NCBI RefSeq assembly: GCF_050947335.1
Contig: NW_027473315.1
Coordinates: 3,224,001 to 3,288,000 of the forward strand
Length of the DNA stretch: 64,000 nt
Reading direction: 5' to 3'
DNA from: Megachile rotundata
Taxonomy: Eukaryota; Arthropoda; Insecta; Hymenoptera; Megachilidae
Below, in pieces: positions 14,901 through 28,400 of this stretch (the stretch's first letter is position 1; every line of letters starts with the position of its first letter). A program made the position numbers and the translations under genes. A model generated the notes under the pieces. The model saw only the letters and a list, made by a program, of their open reading frames with translations. It did not search any database and was not told the DNA's origin.

Positions 14901-16627
14901 CATGATTGTGATTGTATGATTGTGATTGTATGATTGTGATTGTATGATTGTGATAGTATGATTGTGATTGTATGATTGTGATTGTATGATTGTGATTGTA
15001 TGATTATAATTGTATGATTGTGATTGTATGATTGTATTTGGGAGATTGTATTTGGGAGATTGTATTTGGGAGATTGTAATTGTATGATTGCGATTGTATG
15101 ATTGTGATTGTATGATTGTGATTGTATGATTGTGATAGTATGATTGTGATTGTATGATTGTGATTGTATGATTGTGATTGTATGATTATAATTGTATGAT
15201 TGTGATTGTATGATTGTATTTGGGAGTCTGTATTTGGGAGATTGTATTTGGGAGATTGTAATTGTATGATTGCGATTGTATGATTGTGATTGTATGATTG
15301 CGATTGTATGAATGCGATTGTATGATTGTGATTGTATGATTGTGATTGTATGATTGTGATTGTATGATTGTGATCGTATGATTGTACTTGGGAGATTGTA
15401 TTTGGGAGATTGTAATTGTATGATTGCGATTGTATGATTGTGATTGTATGATTGTGATGTATGATTGTAATTGTATGATTGTGATTGTATGATTGTGATT
15501 GTATGATTGTGATTGTATGATTGTGATTGTATGATTGTGATTGTATGATTGTGATTGTATGATTGTGATTGTATGATTGTGATTGTATGATTGTGATGTA
15601 TGATTGTAATTGTATGATTATGATTGTATGATTGTGATTGTATGATTATGATTGTATGATTGTGATTGTATGATTGTGATTGTATGATTGTGATTGTATG
15701 ATTGTGATTGTATGATTGTGATTGTATGATTGAGATTGTATGATTGTGATTGTATGCTTGCGATTGTATGATTGTGATTGTATGATTGTGATTGTATGAC
15801 TGTGATTGTATGATTGTGATTGTATGATTGTGATTGTATGATTGTATTTGTGAGATTGTATTTGGGAGATTGTAATTGTATGATTGCGATTGTATGATTG
15901 TGATTGTATGATTGTGATGAATGATTGTAATTGTATGATTATGATTGTATGATTGTGATTGTATGATTATGATTGTATGATTGTGATTATATGATTGCGA
16001 TTGTATGATTGTAATTGTATGATTATGATTTTATTCTTGTGATTGCATGATTGTGATTGTATGATTGTGATTGTATGATTGTGATTGTATGAGTGTGATT
16101 GTCTGATTGTGGTTGTGCGATTGTGATTGTACGATTGTGAATGTACGATTGTGATTGTATGATTGTGATTGTATGAATATGATTGTATGATTGTGATTGC
16201 ATGATTGTGATTGTATGATTGAGATTGTATGATTGTGATTGTATGCTTGCGATTGTATGATTGTGATTGTATGATTGTGATTGTATGATTGTGATTGTAT
16301 GATTGTGATTGTATGATTGTGATTGTCTGATTGTGGTTGTGCGATTGTGATTGTACGATTGTGATTGTACGATTGTGATTGTATGATTGTGATTGTATGA
16401 TTATGATTGTATGATTGTGATTGCATGATTGTGATTGTATGATTGTGATTGCATGATTTTGAATGTATGATTGTGATTGCATGATTGTGATTGTATGATT
16501 GTGATTGTATGATTGTGATTGTATGATTGTGATTGTATGATTGTGATAGTATGATTGTGATTGTATGATTGTGATTGTATGATTGTGATTGTATGATTAT
16601 AATTGTATGATTGTGATTGTATGATTG

Positions 16628-16683
16628 TATTTGGGAGATTGTATTTGGGAGATTGTATTTGGGAGATTGTATTTGGGAGATTG
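16628..16683 (+). repeat. Cluster of four TATTTGGGAGATTG units
   Basis: Four consecutive copies of the divergent unit, which differs from the consensus at five of 14 positions and carries the only GGG runs in the array apart from rare GGG in GATTGGGATTG. The matching place in B2 (from about 19911) has only three copies, which accounts for the shift in offset from 3283 to 3269 between B1 and B2. Confidence 0.93.
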
Positions 16684-17255
16684 TAATTGTATGATTGCGA
16701 TTGTATGATTGTGATTGTATGATTGCGATTGTATGAATGCGATTGTATGATTGTGATTGTATGATTGTGATTGTATGATTGTGATTGTATGATTGTGATC
16801 GTATGATTGTATTTGAGAGATTGTATTTGGGAGATTGTAATTGTATGATTGCGATCGTATGATTGTGATTGTATGATTGCGATTGTATGATTGTGATTGT
16901 ATGATTGTGATGTATGATTGTGATTGTATGATTATGATTGTATGATTGTGATTGTATAATTGTGATTGTATGATTGTGATTGTATGATTGTGATTGTATG
17001 ATTGTGATTGTATGATTGTGATGTATGATTGTAATTGTATGATTATGATTGTATGATTGTGATTGTATGATTATGATTGTATGATTGTGATTGTATGATT
17101 GTGATTGTATGATTGTGATTGTATGATTGTGATTGTATGATTGTGATTGTATGATTGTGATTGTATGATTGGGATTGTATGATTGAGATTGTATGATTGT
17201 GATTGTATGACTGTGATTGTATGATTGTGATTGTATGATTGTGATTGTATGATTG

Positions 17256-17311
17256 TATTTGGGAGATTGTATTTGGGAGATTGTATTTGGGAGATTGTAT
17301 TTGGGAGATTG
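17256..17311 (+). repeat. Cluster of four TATTTGGGAGATTG units
   Basis: Four perfect copies between a canonical run and the TAATTG unit. The B2 counterpart at 20525-20580 also has four, so this cluster did not change after that duplication. It is preceded by the unusual GATTGGGATTG unit near 17167. Confidence 0.93.
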
Positions 17312-17758
17312 TAATTGTATGATTGCGATTGTATGATTGTGATTGTATGATTGTGATGAATGATTGTAATTGTATGATTATGATTGTATGATTGTGATTG
17401 TATGATTATGATTGTATGATTGTGATTGTATGATTATGATTGTATTTTTGTGATTGCATGATTGCGATTGTATGATTGTGATTGTATGATTGCGATTGTA
17501 TGAATGCGATTGTATGATTGTGATTGTATGATTGTGATTGTATGATTGTGATTGTATGATTGTGATTGTATGATTGTGATCGTATGATTGTATTTGGGAG
17601 ATTGTATTTGGGAGATTGTAATTGTATGATTGCGATTGTATGATTGTGATTGCATGATTGTGATTGTTTGATTGTGATTGCATGATTTTGAATGTATGAT
17701 TGTGATTGCATGATTGTGATTGTATGATTGTGATTGTATGATTGTGATTGTATGATTG

Positions 17759-17842
17759 TATTTGGGAGATTGTATTTGGGAGATTGTATTTGGGAGATTG
17801 TATTTGGGAGATTGCATTTGGGAGATTGTATTTGGGAGATTG
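17759..17842 (+). repeat. Cluster of six GGGAG units, fifth unit starting CATTT
   Basis: Six consecutive units; the fifth reads CATTTGGGAGATTG (C at 17815). The same private C recurs in the fifth unit of the clusters at 21028-21111 (21084) and 22761-22844 (22817). This proves common descent of the three clusters. Confidence 0.93.
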
Positions 17843-20524
17843 TAATTGTATGATTGCGATTGTATGATTGTGATTGTATGATTGCGATTGTATGATTGCG
17901 ATTGTATGATTGTGATGTATGATTGTAATTGTATGATTATGATTGTATGATTGTGATTGTATGATTGAGATTGTATGATTGAGATTGTATGAATGTGATT
18001 GTATGCTTGCGATTGTATGATTGTGATTGTATGATTGTGATTGTATGATTGTGATTGTATGATTATGATTGTATGATTGTGATTGCATGATTGTGATTGT
18101 ATGATTGTGATTGCATGATTTTGAATGTATGATTGTGATTGCATGATTGTGATTGTATGATTGTGATTGTATGATTGTGATTGTATGATTGTGATAGTAT
18201 GATTGTGATTGTATGATTGTGATTGTATGATTGTGATTGTATGATTATAATTGTATGATTGTGATTGTATGATTGTATTTGGGAGATTGTATTTGGGAGA
18301 TTGTATTTGGGAGATTGTAATTGTATGATTGCGATTGTATGATTGTGATTGTATGATTGTGATTGTATGATTGTGATAGTATGATTGTGATTGTATGATT
18401 GTGATTGTATGATTGTGATTGTATGATTATAATTGTATGATTGTGATTGTATGATTGTATTTGGGAGTCTGTATTTGGGAGATTGTATTTGGGAGATTGT
18501 AATTGTATGATTGCGATTGTATGATTGTGATTGTATGATTGCGATTGTATGAATGCGATTGTATGATTGTGATTGTATGATTGTGATTGTATGATTGTGA
18601 TTGTATGATTGTGATTGTATGATTGTGATCGTATGATTGTACTTGGGAGATTGTATTTGGGAGATTGTAATTGTATGATTGCGATTGTATGATTGTGATT
18701 GTATGATTGCGATTGTATGATTGTGATTGTATGATTGTGATGTATGATTGTAATTGTATGATTGTGATTGTATGATTGTGATTGTATGATTGTGATTGTA
18801 TGATTGTGATTGTATGATTGTGATTGTATGATTGTGATTGTATGATTGTGATTGTATGATTGTGATTGTATGATTGTGATGTATGATTGTAATTGTATGA
18901 TTATGATTGTATGATTGTGATTGTATGATTATGATTGTATGATTGTGATTGTATGATTGTGATTGTATGATTGTGATTGTATGATTGTGATTGTATGATT
19001 GTGATTGTATGATTGAGATTGTATGATTGTGATTGTATGCTTGCGATTGTATGATTGTGATTGTATGATTGTGATTGTATGACTGTGATTGTATGATTGT
19101 GATTGTATGATTGTGATTGTATGATTGTATTTGTGAGATTGTATTTGGGAGATTGTAATTGTATGATTGCGATTGTATGATTGTGATTGTATGATTGTGA
19201 TGAATGATTGTAATTGTATGATTATGATTGTATGATTGTGATTGTATGATTATGATTGTATGATTGTGATTATATGATTGCGATTGTATGATTGTAATTG
19301 TATGATTATGATTTTATTCTTGTGATTGCATGATTGTGATTGTATGATTGTGATTGTATGATTGTGATTGTATGAGTGTGATTGTCTGATTGTGGTTGTG
19401 CGATTGTGATTGTACGATTGTGAATGTACGATTGTGATTGTATGATTGTGATTGTATGAATATGATTGTATGATTGTGATTGCATGATTGTGATTGTATG
19501 ATTGAGATTGTATGATTGTGATTGTATGCTTGCGATTGTATGATTGTGATTGTATGATTGTGATTGTATGATTGTGATTGTATGATTGTGATTGTATGAT
19601 TGTGATTGTCTGATTGTGGTTGTGCGATTGTGATTGTACGATTGTGATTGTACGATTGTGATTGTATGATTGTGATTGTATGATTATGATTGTATGATTG
19701 TGATTGCATGATTGTGATTGTATGATTGTGATTGCATGATTTTGAATGTATGATTGTGATTGCATGATTGTGATTGTATGATTGTGATTGTATGATTGTG
19801 ATTGTATGATTGTGATTGTATGATTGTGATAGTATGATTGTGATTGTATGATTGTGATTGTATGATTGTGATTGTATGATTATAATTGTATGATTGTGAT
19901 TGTATGATTGTATTTGGGAGATTGTATTTGGGAGATTGTATTTGGGAGATTGTAATTGTATGATTGCGATTGTATGATTGTGATTGTATGATTGCGATTG
20001 TATGAATGCGATTGTATGATTGTGATTGTATGATTGTGATTGTATGATTGTGATTGTATGATTGTGATCGTATGATTGTATTTGAGAGATTGTATTTGGG
20101 AGATTGTAATTGTATGATTGCGATCGTATGATTGTGATTGTATGATTGCGATTGTATGATTGTGATTGTATGATTGTGATGTATGATTGTGATTGTATGA
20201 TTATGATTGTATGATTGTGATTGTATAATTGTGATTGTATGATTGTGATTGTATGATTGTGATTGTATGATTGTGATTGTATGATTGTGATGTATGATTG
20301 TAATTGTATGATTATGATTGTATGATTGTGATTGTATGATTATGATTGTATGATTGTGATTGTATGATTGTGATTGTATGATTGTGATTGTATGATTGTG
20401 ATTGTATGATTGTGATTGTATGATTGTGATTGTATGATTGGGATTGTATGATTGAGATTGTATGATTGTGATTGTATGACTGTGATTGTATGATTGTGAT
20501 TGTATGATTGTGATTGTATGATTG

Positions 20525-20580
20525 TATTTGGGAGATTGTATTTGGGAGATTGTATTTGGGAGATTGTATTTGGGAGATTG
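20525..20580 (+). repeat. Cluster of four TATTTGGGAGATTG units
   Basis: Counterpart of 17256-17311 in block B2, with the same copy number. Confidence 0.92.
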
Positions 20581-21027
20581 TAATTGTATGATTGCGATTG
20601 TATGATTGTGATTGTATGATTGTGATGAATGATTGTAATTGTATGATTATGATTGTATGATTGTGATTGTATGATTATGATTGTATGATTGTGATTGTAT
20701 GATTATGATTGTATTTTTGTGATTGCATGATTGCGATTGTATGATTGTGATTGTATGATTGCGATTGTATGAATGCGATTGTATGATTGTGATTGTATGA
20801 TTGTGATTGTATGATTGTGATTGTATGATTGTGATTGTATGATTGTGATCGTATGATTGTATTTGGGAGATTGTATTTGGGAGATTGTAATTGTATGATT
20901 GCGATTGTATGATTGTGATTGCATGATTGTGATTGTTTGATTGTGATTGCATGATTTTGAATGTATGATTGTGATTGCATGATTGTGATTGTATGATTGT
21001 GATTGTATGATTGTGATTGTATGATTG

Positions 21028-21111
21028 TATTTGGGAGATTGTATTTGGGAGATTGTATTTGGGAGATTGTATTTGGGAGATTGCATTTGGGAGATTGTAT
21101 TTGGGAGATTG
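21028..21111 (+). repeat. Cluster of six GGGAG units, fifth unit starting CATTT
   Basis: Counterpart of 17759-17842 in block B2 (offset exactly 3269), with the same CATTT unit in fifth place. Confidence 0.93.
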
Positions 21112-21325
21112 TAATTGTATGATTGCGATTGTATGATTGTGATTGTATGATTGCGATTGTATGATTGCGATTGTATGATTGTGATGTATGATTGTAATTG
21201 TATGATTATGATTGTATGATTGTGATTGTATGATTGAGATTGTATGATTGAGATTGTATGAATGTGATTGTATGCTTGCGATTGTATGATTGTGATTGTA
21301 TGATTGTGATTGTATGATTGTGATT

Positions 21326-22374
21326 GTATGATTGTGATTGCATGATTTTGAATGTATGATTGTGATTGTATGATTGTGATTGTATGATTGTGATTGTATG
21401 ATTGTGATTGTATGATTGTATTTGGGAGATTGTATTTGGGAGATTGTAATTGTATGATTGCGATTGTATGATTGTGATTGTATGATTGTGATGTATGATT
21501 GTAATTGTATGATTATGATTGTATGATTGTGATTGTATGATTATGATTGTATGATTGTGATTGTATGATTGCGATTGTATGATTGTGATTGTATGATTAT
21601 GATTGTATTTTTGTGATTGCATGATTGTGATTGTATGATTGTGATTGTATGATTGTGATTGTATGATTGTGATTGTATGATTGTGATTGTATGAATATGA
21701 TTGTATGATTGTGATTGCATGATTGTGATTGTATGATTGAGATTGTATGATTGTGATTGTATGCTTGCGATTGTATGATTGTGATTGTATGATTGTGATT
21801 GTATGACTGTGATTGTATGATTGTGATTGTATGATTGTGATTGTATGATTGTATTTGGGAGATTGTATTTGGGAGATTGTAATTGTATGATTGCGATTGT
21901 ATGATTGTGATTGTATGATTGTGATGTATGATTGTAATTGTATGATTATGATTGTATGATTGTGATTGTATGATTATGATTGTATGATTGTGATTGTATG
22001 ATTGCGATTGTATGATTGTGATTGTATGATTATGATTGTATTTTTGTGATTGCATGATTGTGATTGTATGATTGTGATTGTATGATTGTGATTGTATGAT
22101 TGTGATTGTATGATTGTGATTGAATGAGTGTGATTGTCTGATTGTGGTTGAGCGATTGTGATTGTACGATTGTGCATGTACGATTGTGATTGCATGATTG
22201 TGATTGTATGAATATGATTGTATGATTGTGATTGCATGATTGTGATTGTATGATTGAGATTGTATGATTGTGATTGTATGCTTGCGATTGTATGATTGTG
22301 ATTGTATGATTGTGATTCTTTGATTGTGATTGTATGATTGTGATTGTATGATTGTGATTGTATGATTGTGATTG
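21326..22374 (+). repeat. Mosaic satellite segment after B2
   Basis: Pure 14-bp repeat with two TATTTTTG units (about 21606 and 22038), two GATTGAG/GCTTGCG strings and the GAGTG-TCTG cassette near 22125. Changes seen nowhere else here include GATTGAATGAGTG, GGTTGAGCG and GTGCATGTACG around 22121-22180. This suggests the cassette copy in this segment has diverged on its own. No gene-like or unique sequence is present. Confidence 0.75.
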
Positions 22375-23100
22375 TATGATTATAATTGTATGATTGTGAT
22401 TGTATGATTGTATTTGGGAGATTGTATTTTGGAGATTGTATTTGGGAGATTGTAATTGTATGATTGCGATTGTATGATTGTGATTGTATGATTGCGATTG
22501 TATGAATGCGATTGTATAATTGTGATTGTATGATTGTGATTGTATGATTGTGATTGTATGATTGTGATTGTATGATTGTGATCGTATGATTGTATTTGGG
22601 AGATTGTATTTGGGAGATTGTAATTGTATGATTGCGATTGTATGATTGTGATTGCATGATTGTGATTGTTTGATTGTGATTGCATGATTTTGAATGTATG
22701 ATTGTGATTGCATGATTGTGATTGTATGATTGTGATTGTATGAATGTGATTGTATGATTGTATTTGGGAGATTGTATTTGGGAGATTGTATTTGGGAGAT
22801 TGTATTTGGGAGATTGCATTTGGGAGATTGTATTTAGGAGATTGTAATTGTATGATTGCGATTGTATGATTGTGATTGTATGATTGCGATTGTATGATTG
22901 CGATTGTATGATTGTGATGTATGATTGTAATTGTATGATTATGATTGTATGATTATGATTGTATGATTGTGATTGTATGATTGAGATTGTATGATTGAGA
23001 TTGTATGAATGTGATTGTATGCTTGCGATTGTATGATTGTGATTGTATGATTGTGATTGTATGATTGTGATTGCATGATTTTGAATGTATGATTGTGATT
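22375..23100 (+). repeat. Partial third copy of the B block (B3)
   Basis: The variant order follows 20642-21330 at an offset of 1733 bp, for example the six-unit cluster at 21028 against 22761. The copy has private changes: TATTTTGGAG near 22426 and TATTTAGGAG as the last cluster unit. It is shorter than B1 and B2 and joins other blocks at both ends, so it looks like a truncated duplicate. Confidence 0.8.
22761..22844 (+). repeat. Cluster of six GGGAG units with TTTAGGAG last
   Basis: Six units: the fifth starts CATTT as in B1 and B2, and the sixth reads TATTTAGGAGATTG. The TTTAGG string resembles a plant-type telomere unit only by chance, since it is a single G-to-A change in a 14-bp satellite unit. 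Confidence 0.92.
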
Positions 23101-25400
23101 GTATGATTGTGATTGTATGATTGTGATTGTATGATTGTGATTGTATGATTGTGATTGTATGAGTGTGATGGTCTGATTGTGGTTGTGCGATTGTGATTGT
23201 ACGATTGTGAATGTACGATTGTGATTGTATGATTGTGATTGTATGAATATCATTGTATGATTGTGATTGCATGATTGTGATTGTATGATTGAGATTGTAT
23301 GATTGTGATTGTATGCTTGCGATTGTATGATTGTGATTGTATGATTGTGATTCTTTGATTGTGATTGTATGATTGTGATTGTATGATTGTGATTGTATGA
23401 TTGTGATTGTATGAGTGTGATTGTATGATTGTGATTGTATGATTGTGATTGTATGATTGTGATAGTATGATTGTGATTGTATGATTGTGATTGTATGACT
23501 GTGATTGTATGATTGTGATTGTGCGATTGTGATTGTACGATTGTGAATGTACGATTGTGATTGTATGATTGTGATTGTATGAATATGATTGTATGATTGT
23601 GATTGCATGATTGTGATTGTATGATTGTGATTGTATGATTGTGATTGTATGATTGTATTTGGGAGTTTGTATTTGGGATATTGTAATTGTATGATTGCGA
23701 TTGTATGATTGTGATTGTATGATTGTGATGTATGATTGTAATTGTATGATTATGATTGTATGATTGTGATTGCATGATTGTGATTGTATGATTGTGATTG
23801 CATGATTTTGAATGTATGATTGTGATTGCATGATTGTGATTGTATGATTGTGATTGTATGATTGTGATTGTATGATTGTGATTGTATGATTGTGATTGTA
23901 TGATTGTGATTGTATGATTGTGATTGTCAGATTGTGGTTGTGCGATTGTGATTGTACGATTGTGATTGTACGATTGTGATTGTATGATTGTGATTGTATG
24001 ATTATGATTGTGTGATTGTGATTGCATGATTGTGATTGTATGATTGTGATTGCATGATTTTGAATGTATGATTGTGATTGCATGATTGTGATTGTATGAT
24101 TGTGATTGTATGATTGTGATTGTATGATTGTGATAGTATGATTGTGATTGTATGATTGTGATTGTATGATTGTGATTGTATGATTATAATTGTATGATTG
24201 TGATTGTATGATTGTATTTGGGAGATTGTATTTGGGAGATTGTAATTGTATGATTGCGATTGTATGATTGTGATTGTATGATTGCGATTGTATGAATGCG
24301 ATTGTATGATTGTGATTGTATGATTGTGATTGTATGATTGTGATTGTATGATTGTGATCGTATGATTGTATTTGGGAGATTGTATTTGGGAGGTTGTAAT
24401 TGTATGATTGCGATTGTATGATTGTGATTGTATGATTGCGATTGTATGATTGTGATTGTATGATTGTGATGTATGATTGTAATTGTATGATTATGATTGT
24501 ATGATTGTGATTGTATGATTGTGATTGTATGATTGTGATTGTATGATTGTGATTGTATGATTGTGATTGTATGATTGTGATTGTATGATTGTGATTGCAT
24601 GATTGTGATTGTATGATTGTGATTGTATGATTGTGATTGTATGATTGTGATAGTATGATTGTGATTGTATGATTGTGATTGTATGGTTGTGATTGTATGA
24701 TTATAATTTTATGATTGTGATTGTATGATTGTGATTGTATGATTGTATTTGGGAGATTGTATTTGGGAGATTGTAATTGTATGATTGCGATTGTATGATT
24801 GTGATTGTATGATTGCGATTGTATGAATGCGATTGTATGATTGTGATTGTATGATTGTGATTGTATGATTGTGATTGTATGATTGTGATTGTATGATTGT
24901 GATTGTATGAGTGTGATTGTCTGATTGTGGTTGTGCGATTGTGATTGTACGATTGTGAATGTACGATTGTGATTGTATGATTGTGATTGTATGAATATGA
25001 TTGTATGATTGTGATTGCATGATTGTGATTGTATGATTGAGATTGTATGATTGTGATTGTATGCTTGCGATTGTATGATTGTGATTGTATGATTGTGATT
25101 CTTTGATTGTGATTGTATGATTGTGATTGTATGATTGTGATTGTATGATTGTGATTGTATGAGTGTGATTGTATGATTGTGATTGTATGATTGTGATTGT
25201 ATGATTGTGATAGTATGATTGTGATTGTATGATTGTGATTGTATGACTGTGATTGTATGATTGTGATTGTGCGATTGTGATTGTACGATTGTGAATGTAC
25301 GATTGTGATTGTATGATTGTGATTGTATGAATATGATTGTATGATTGTGATTGCATGATTGTGATTGTCTGATTGTGGTTGTGCGATTGTGATTGTACGA
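23101..25400 (+). repeat. Mosaic segment with recurring TCTG cassettes
   Basis: Pure satellite. It carries two GAGTG-TCTG cassettes (about 23160 and 24908), CTTTGATTG units (about 23352 and 25101), GATAG units, TATGAATATG and a GGGAGTTTG/GGGATATTG pair near 23665. These are the landmarks of the A-block family in related order. One TCAG variant replaces TCTG near 23927, and GGGAGGTTG near 24391 is unusual. Long complementary-strand frames here are repeat by-products. Confidence 0.72.
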
Positions 25401-28400
25401 TTGTGATTGTACGATTGCGATTGTATGATTGTGATTGTATGATTGCGATTGTATGATTGTGATTGTATGATTGTGATGTATGATTGTAATTGTATGATTA
25501 TGATTGTATGATTGTGATTGTATGATTGTGATTGTATGATTGTGATTGTATGATTGTGATTGTATGATTGTGATTGTATGATTGTGATTGTATGATTGTG
25601 ATTGTATGATTGTGATTGTGTGATTGTGGAAGTATGATTGCGATTGTATGAATGCGATTGTATGATTGTGATTGTATGATTGTGATTGTATGATTGTGAT
25701 TGTATGAGTGTGATTGTCTGATTGTGGTTGTGCGATTGTGATTGTATGATTGTGATTGTATGATTGAGATTGTATGATTGTGATTGCATGATTGTGATTG
25801 TATGATTATGATTGCATGATTTTGAATGTATGATTGTGGTTGCATGATTGTGATTGTATGATTGTGATTGTATGATTGTGATTGTATGATTGTGATGTAT
25901 GATTGTAATTGTATGATTATGATTGTATGATTGTGATTGTATGATTGAGATTGTATGATTGAGATTGTATGAATGTGATTGTATGCTTGCTATTGTATGA
26001 TTGTGATTGAATGATTGTGATTGTATGATTGTGATTGTATGATTGTGATTGTATGATTGTGATTGTATGATTGTGATTGTATGATTGTGATTGTATGATT
26101 CTGATAGTATGATTGTGATTGTATGATTGTGATTGTATGACTGTGATTGTATGATTGTGATTGTATGATTGTGATAGTATGATTGTGAAAGTATGATTGT
26201 GATTGTATGATTGTGATTGTATGATTGTGATTATATGATTGTGATTGTATAATTGTGATAGTATGATTGTGATTGTATGATTGTGATTGTATGGTTGTGA
26301 TTGTATGATTGTGATTGTATGATTGTGATTGTATGATTGTGATTGTCTGATTGTGGTTGTGCGATTGTGATTGTACGATTTTGATTGTACGATTGTGATA
26401 GTATGATTGTGATTGTATGATTGTGATTGTATGATTGTGATGGTATGATTGTGATTTTATGATTGTGATTGTATGATTGTGATTGTTTGATTGTATTTGG
26501 GAGATTGTATTTGGGCGATTGTATTTGGGAGATTGTAATTGTATGATTGCGATTGTATGATTGTGATTGTATGATTGCGATTGTATGATTGTGATTGTAT
26601 GATTGTGAAAGTATGGTTGTGATTATATGATTATGATTGTATGATTGTGATTGTATGATTGTGATTGTATGATTGTGATTGTATGATTGTGATTGTATGA
26701 TTGTGATTGTATGATTGTGATTGTATGATTGTGAAAGTATGATTGTGATTGTATGATTGTGATTGTATGATTGTGATTGTATGATTGTGATTGTATGAGT
26801 GTGATTGTCTGATTGTGGTTGTGCGATTGTGATTGTATGATTGTGATTGTATGATTGAGATTGTATGATTGTGATTGCATGATTGTGATTGTATGATTGT
26901 GATTGCATGATTTTGAATGTATGATTGTGGTTGCATGATTGTGATTGTATGATTGTGATTGTATGATTGTGATTGTATGATTGTGATGTATGATTGTAAT
27001 TGTATGATTCTGATTGTATGATTGTGATTGTATGATTGAGATTGTATGATTGAGATTGTATGAATGTGATTGTATGCTTGCGATTGTATGATTGTGATTG
27101 TCTGATTGTGATTGTATGATTGTGATTGTATGATTGTGATTGTATGATTGTGATTGTATGATTGTGATTGTATGATTGTGATTGTATGATTGTGATTGTA
27201 TGATTGTGATTGTATGATTGTGATTGTATGATTGTGATTGTATGATTGTGATTGTATGATTGTGATTGTATGATTGTGATTGTATGATTGTGATTGTATG
27301 ATTGTGATTGTATGATTGTGATTGTATGATTGTGATTGTATGATTGTGATTGTATGATTGTGATTGTATGATTGTGATTGTATGATTGTGATTGTATGAT
27401 TGTGATTGTATGATTGTGAAATTATGATTGTGATTGTATGATTGTGATGTATGATTGTAATTGTATGATTATGATTGTATGATTGTGATTGTATGATTGA
27501 GATTGTATGATTGTGATTGTATGCTTGCGATTGTATGATTGTGATTGTATGATCGTGATTGTATGATTGTATTTGGGAGATTGTATTTGGGATATTGTAA
27601 TTGTATGATTGCGATTGTATGATTGTGATTGTATGATTGTGACTGTATGATTGTGATCTATGATTGTAATTGGATGATTATGATTGTATGATTGTGATTG
27701 TATGATTGAGATTGTATGATTGTGATTGTATGCTTGCGATTGTATGATTGTGATTGTATGATTGTGATTCTTTGATTGTGATTGTATGATTGTGATTGTA
27801 TGATTGTGATTGTATGATTGTGATTGTATGAGTGTGATTGTATGATTGTGATTGTATGATTGTGATTGTATGATTGTGATAGTATGATTGTGATTGTATG
27901 ATTGTGATTGTATGACTGTGATTGTATGATTGTGATTGTATGATTGTGATAGTATGATTGTGAAAGTATGATTGTGATTGTATGATTGTGATTGTATGGT
28001 TGTGATTGTATGATTGTGATTGTATGATTGTGATTGTATGATTGTGATTGTCTGATTGTGGTTGTGCGATTGTGATTGTACGATTTTGATTGTACGATTG
28101 TGATAGTATGATTGTGATTGTATGATTGTGATTGTATGATTGTGATGGTATGATTGTGATTGTATGATTGCGATTGTATGATTGTGATTGTATGATTGTG
28201 AAAGTATGGTTGTGATTATATGATTATGATTGTATGATTGTGATTGTATGATTGTATTTGCGAGATTGTATTTGGGAGATTGTAATTGTATGATTGCAAT
28301 TGTATGATTGTGATTGTATGATTGCGATTGTATGATTGTGATTGTATGATTGTGATGTATGATTGTAATTGTATGATTATGATTGTATGATTGTGATTGT

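Larger units (their letters stand above)
11187..17400 (+). repeat. Higher-order repeat of about 1.6 kb, four units
   Basis: A marker string ATTATATGATTGCG lies at 11206, 12842, 14407 and 15986, giving steps of 1636, 1565 and 1579 bp. Around each marker the same long series of variants follows: TATTTTTG or a derivative, the GAGTG-TCTG cassette, GATTGAG, GCTTGCG, a second TCTG cassette, CATG and GAATG, GATAG, TATAATTG, a TATTTGGGAG cluster, TATGAATGCG and GATCG. Approximate units are 11187-12822, 12823-14387, 14388-15966 and 15967-17400. The step differences are mostly multiples of 14 with 13-mer effects. The fourth unit is also part of the B1/B2 duplication. Confidence 0.85.
14801..18041 (+). 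repeat. Block B1, 3.25 kb, first of a head-to-tail pair
   Basis: This block is followed directly by its copy at 18042-21325. The offset starts at 3241 bp (GGGAGTCTG at 15221 against 18462). It becomes 3255, then 3283 (ATTATATG at 15986 against 19269), then 3269 (six-unit TATTTGGGAG cluster at 17759 against 21028). Each change is a multiple of 14 bp, so whole units were gained or lost after the duplication. Shared rare variants include ACTTGGGAG (15386 and 18641) and ATTTGAGAG (about 16810 and 20080). Confidence 0.87.
18042..21325 (+). repeat. Block B2, 3.28 kb, second of the head-to-tail pair
   Basis: Direct copy of 14801-18041. It carries one more canonical unit near 18600 and two more units near 18700 than B1, and one fewer TATTTGGGAG unit near 19950. 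It ends near 21325, where CATGATTTTGAATG follows here but TATGATTATG follows at the B1/B2 junction. It includes the fifth copy of the ATTATATGATTGCG marker (19269). Confidence 0.87.

Noticed and set aside
22831..22844. Telomere-like TTTAGG in TATTTAGGAG (also near 58668)
   Set aside because: It is a single substitution in a TATTTGGGAG unit and is not tandemly repeated as a telomere motif would be.
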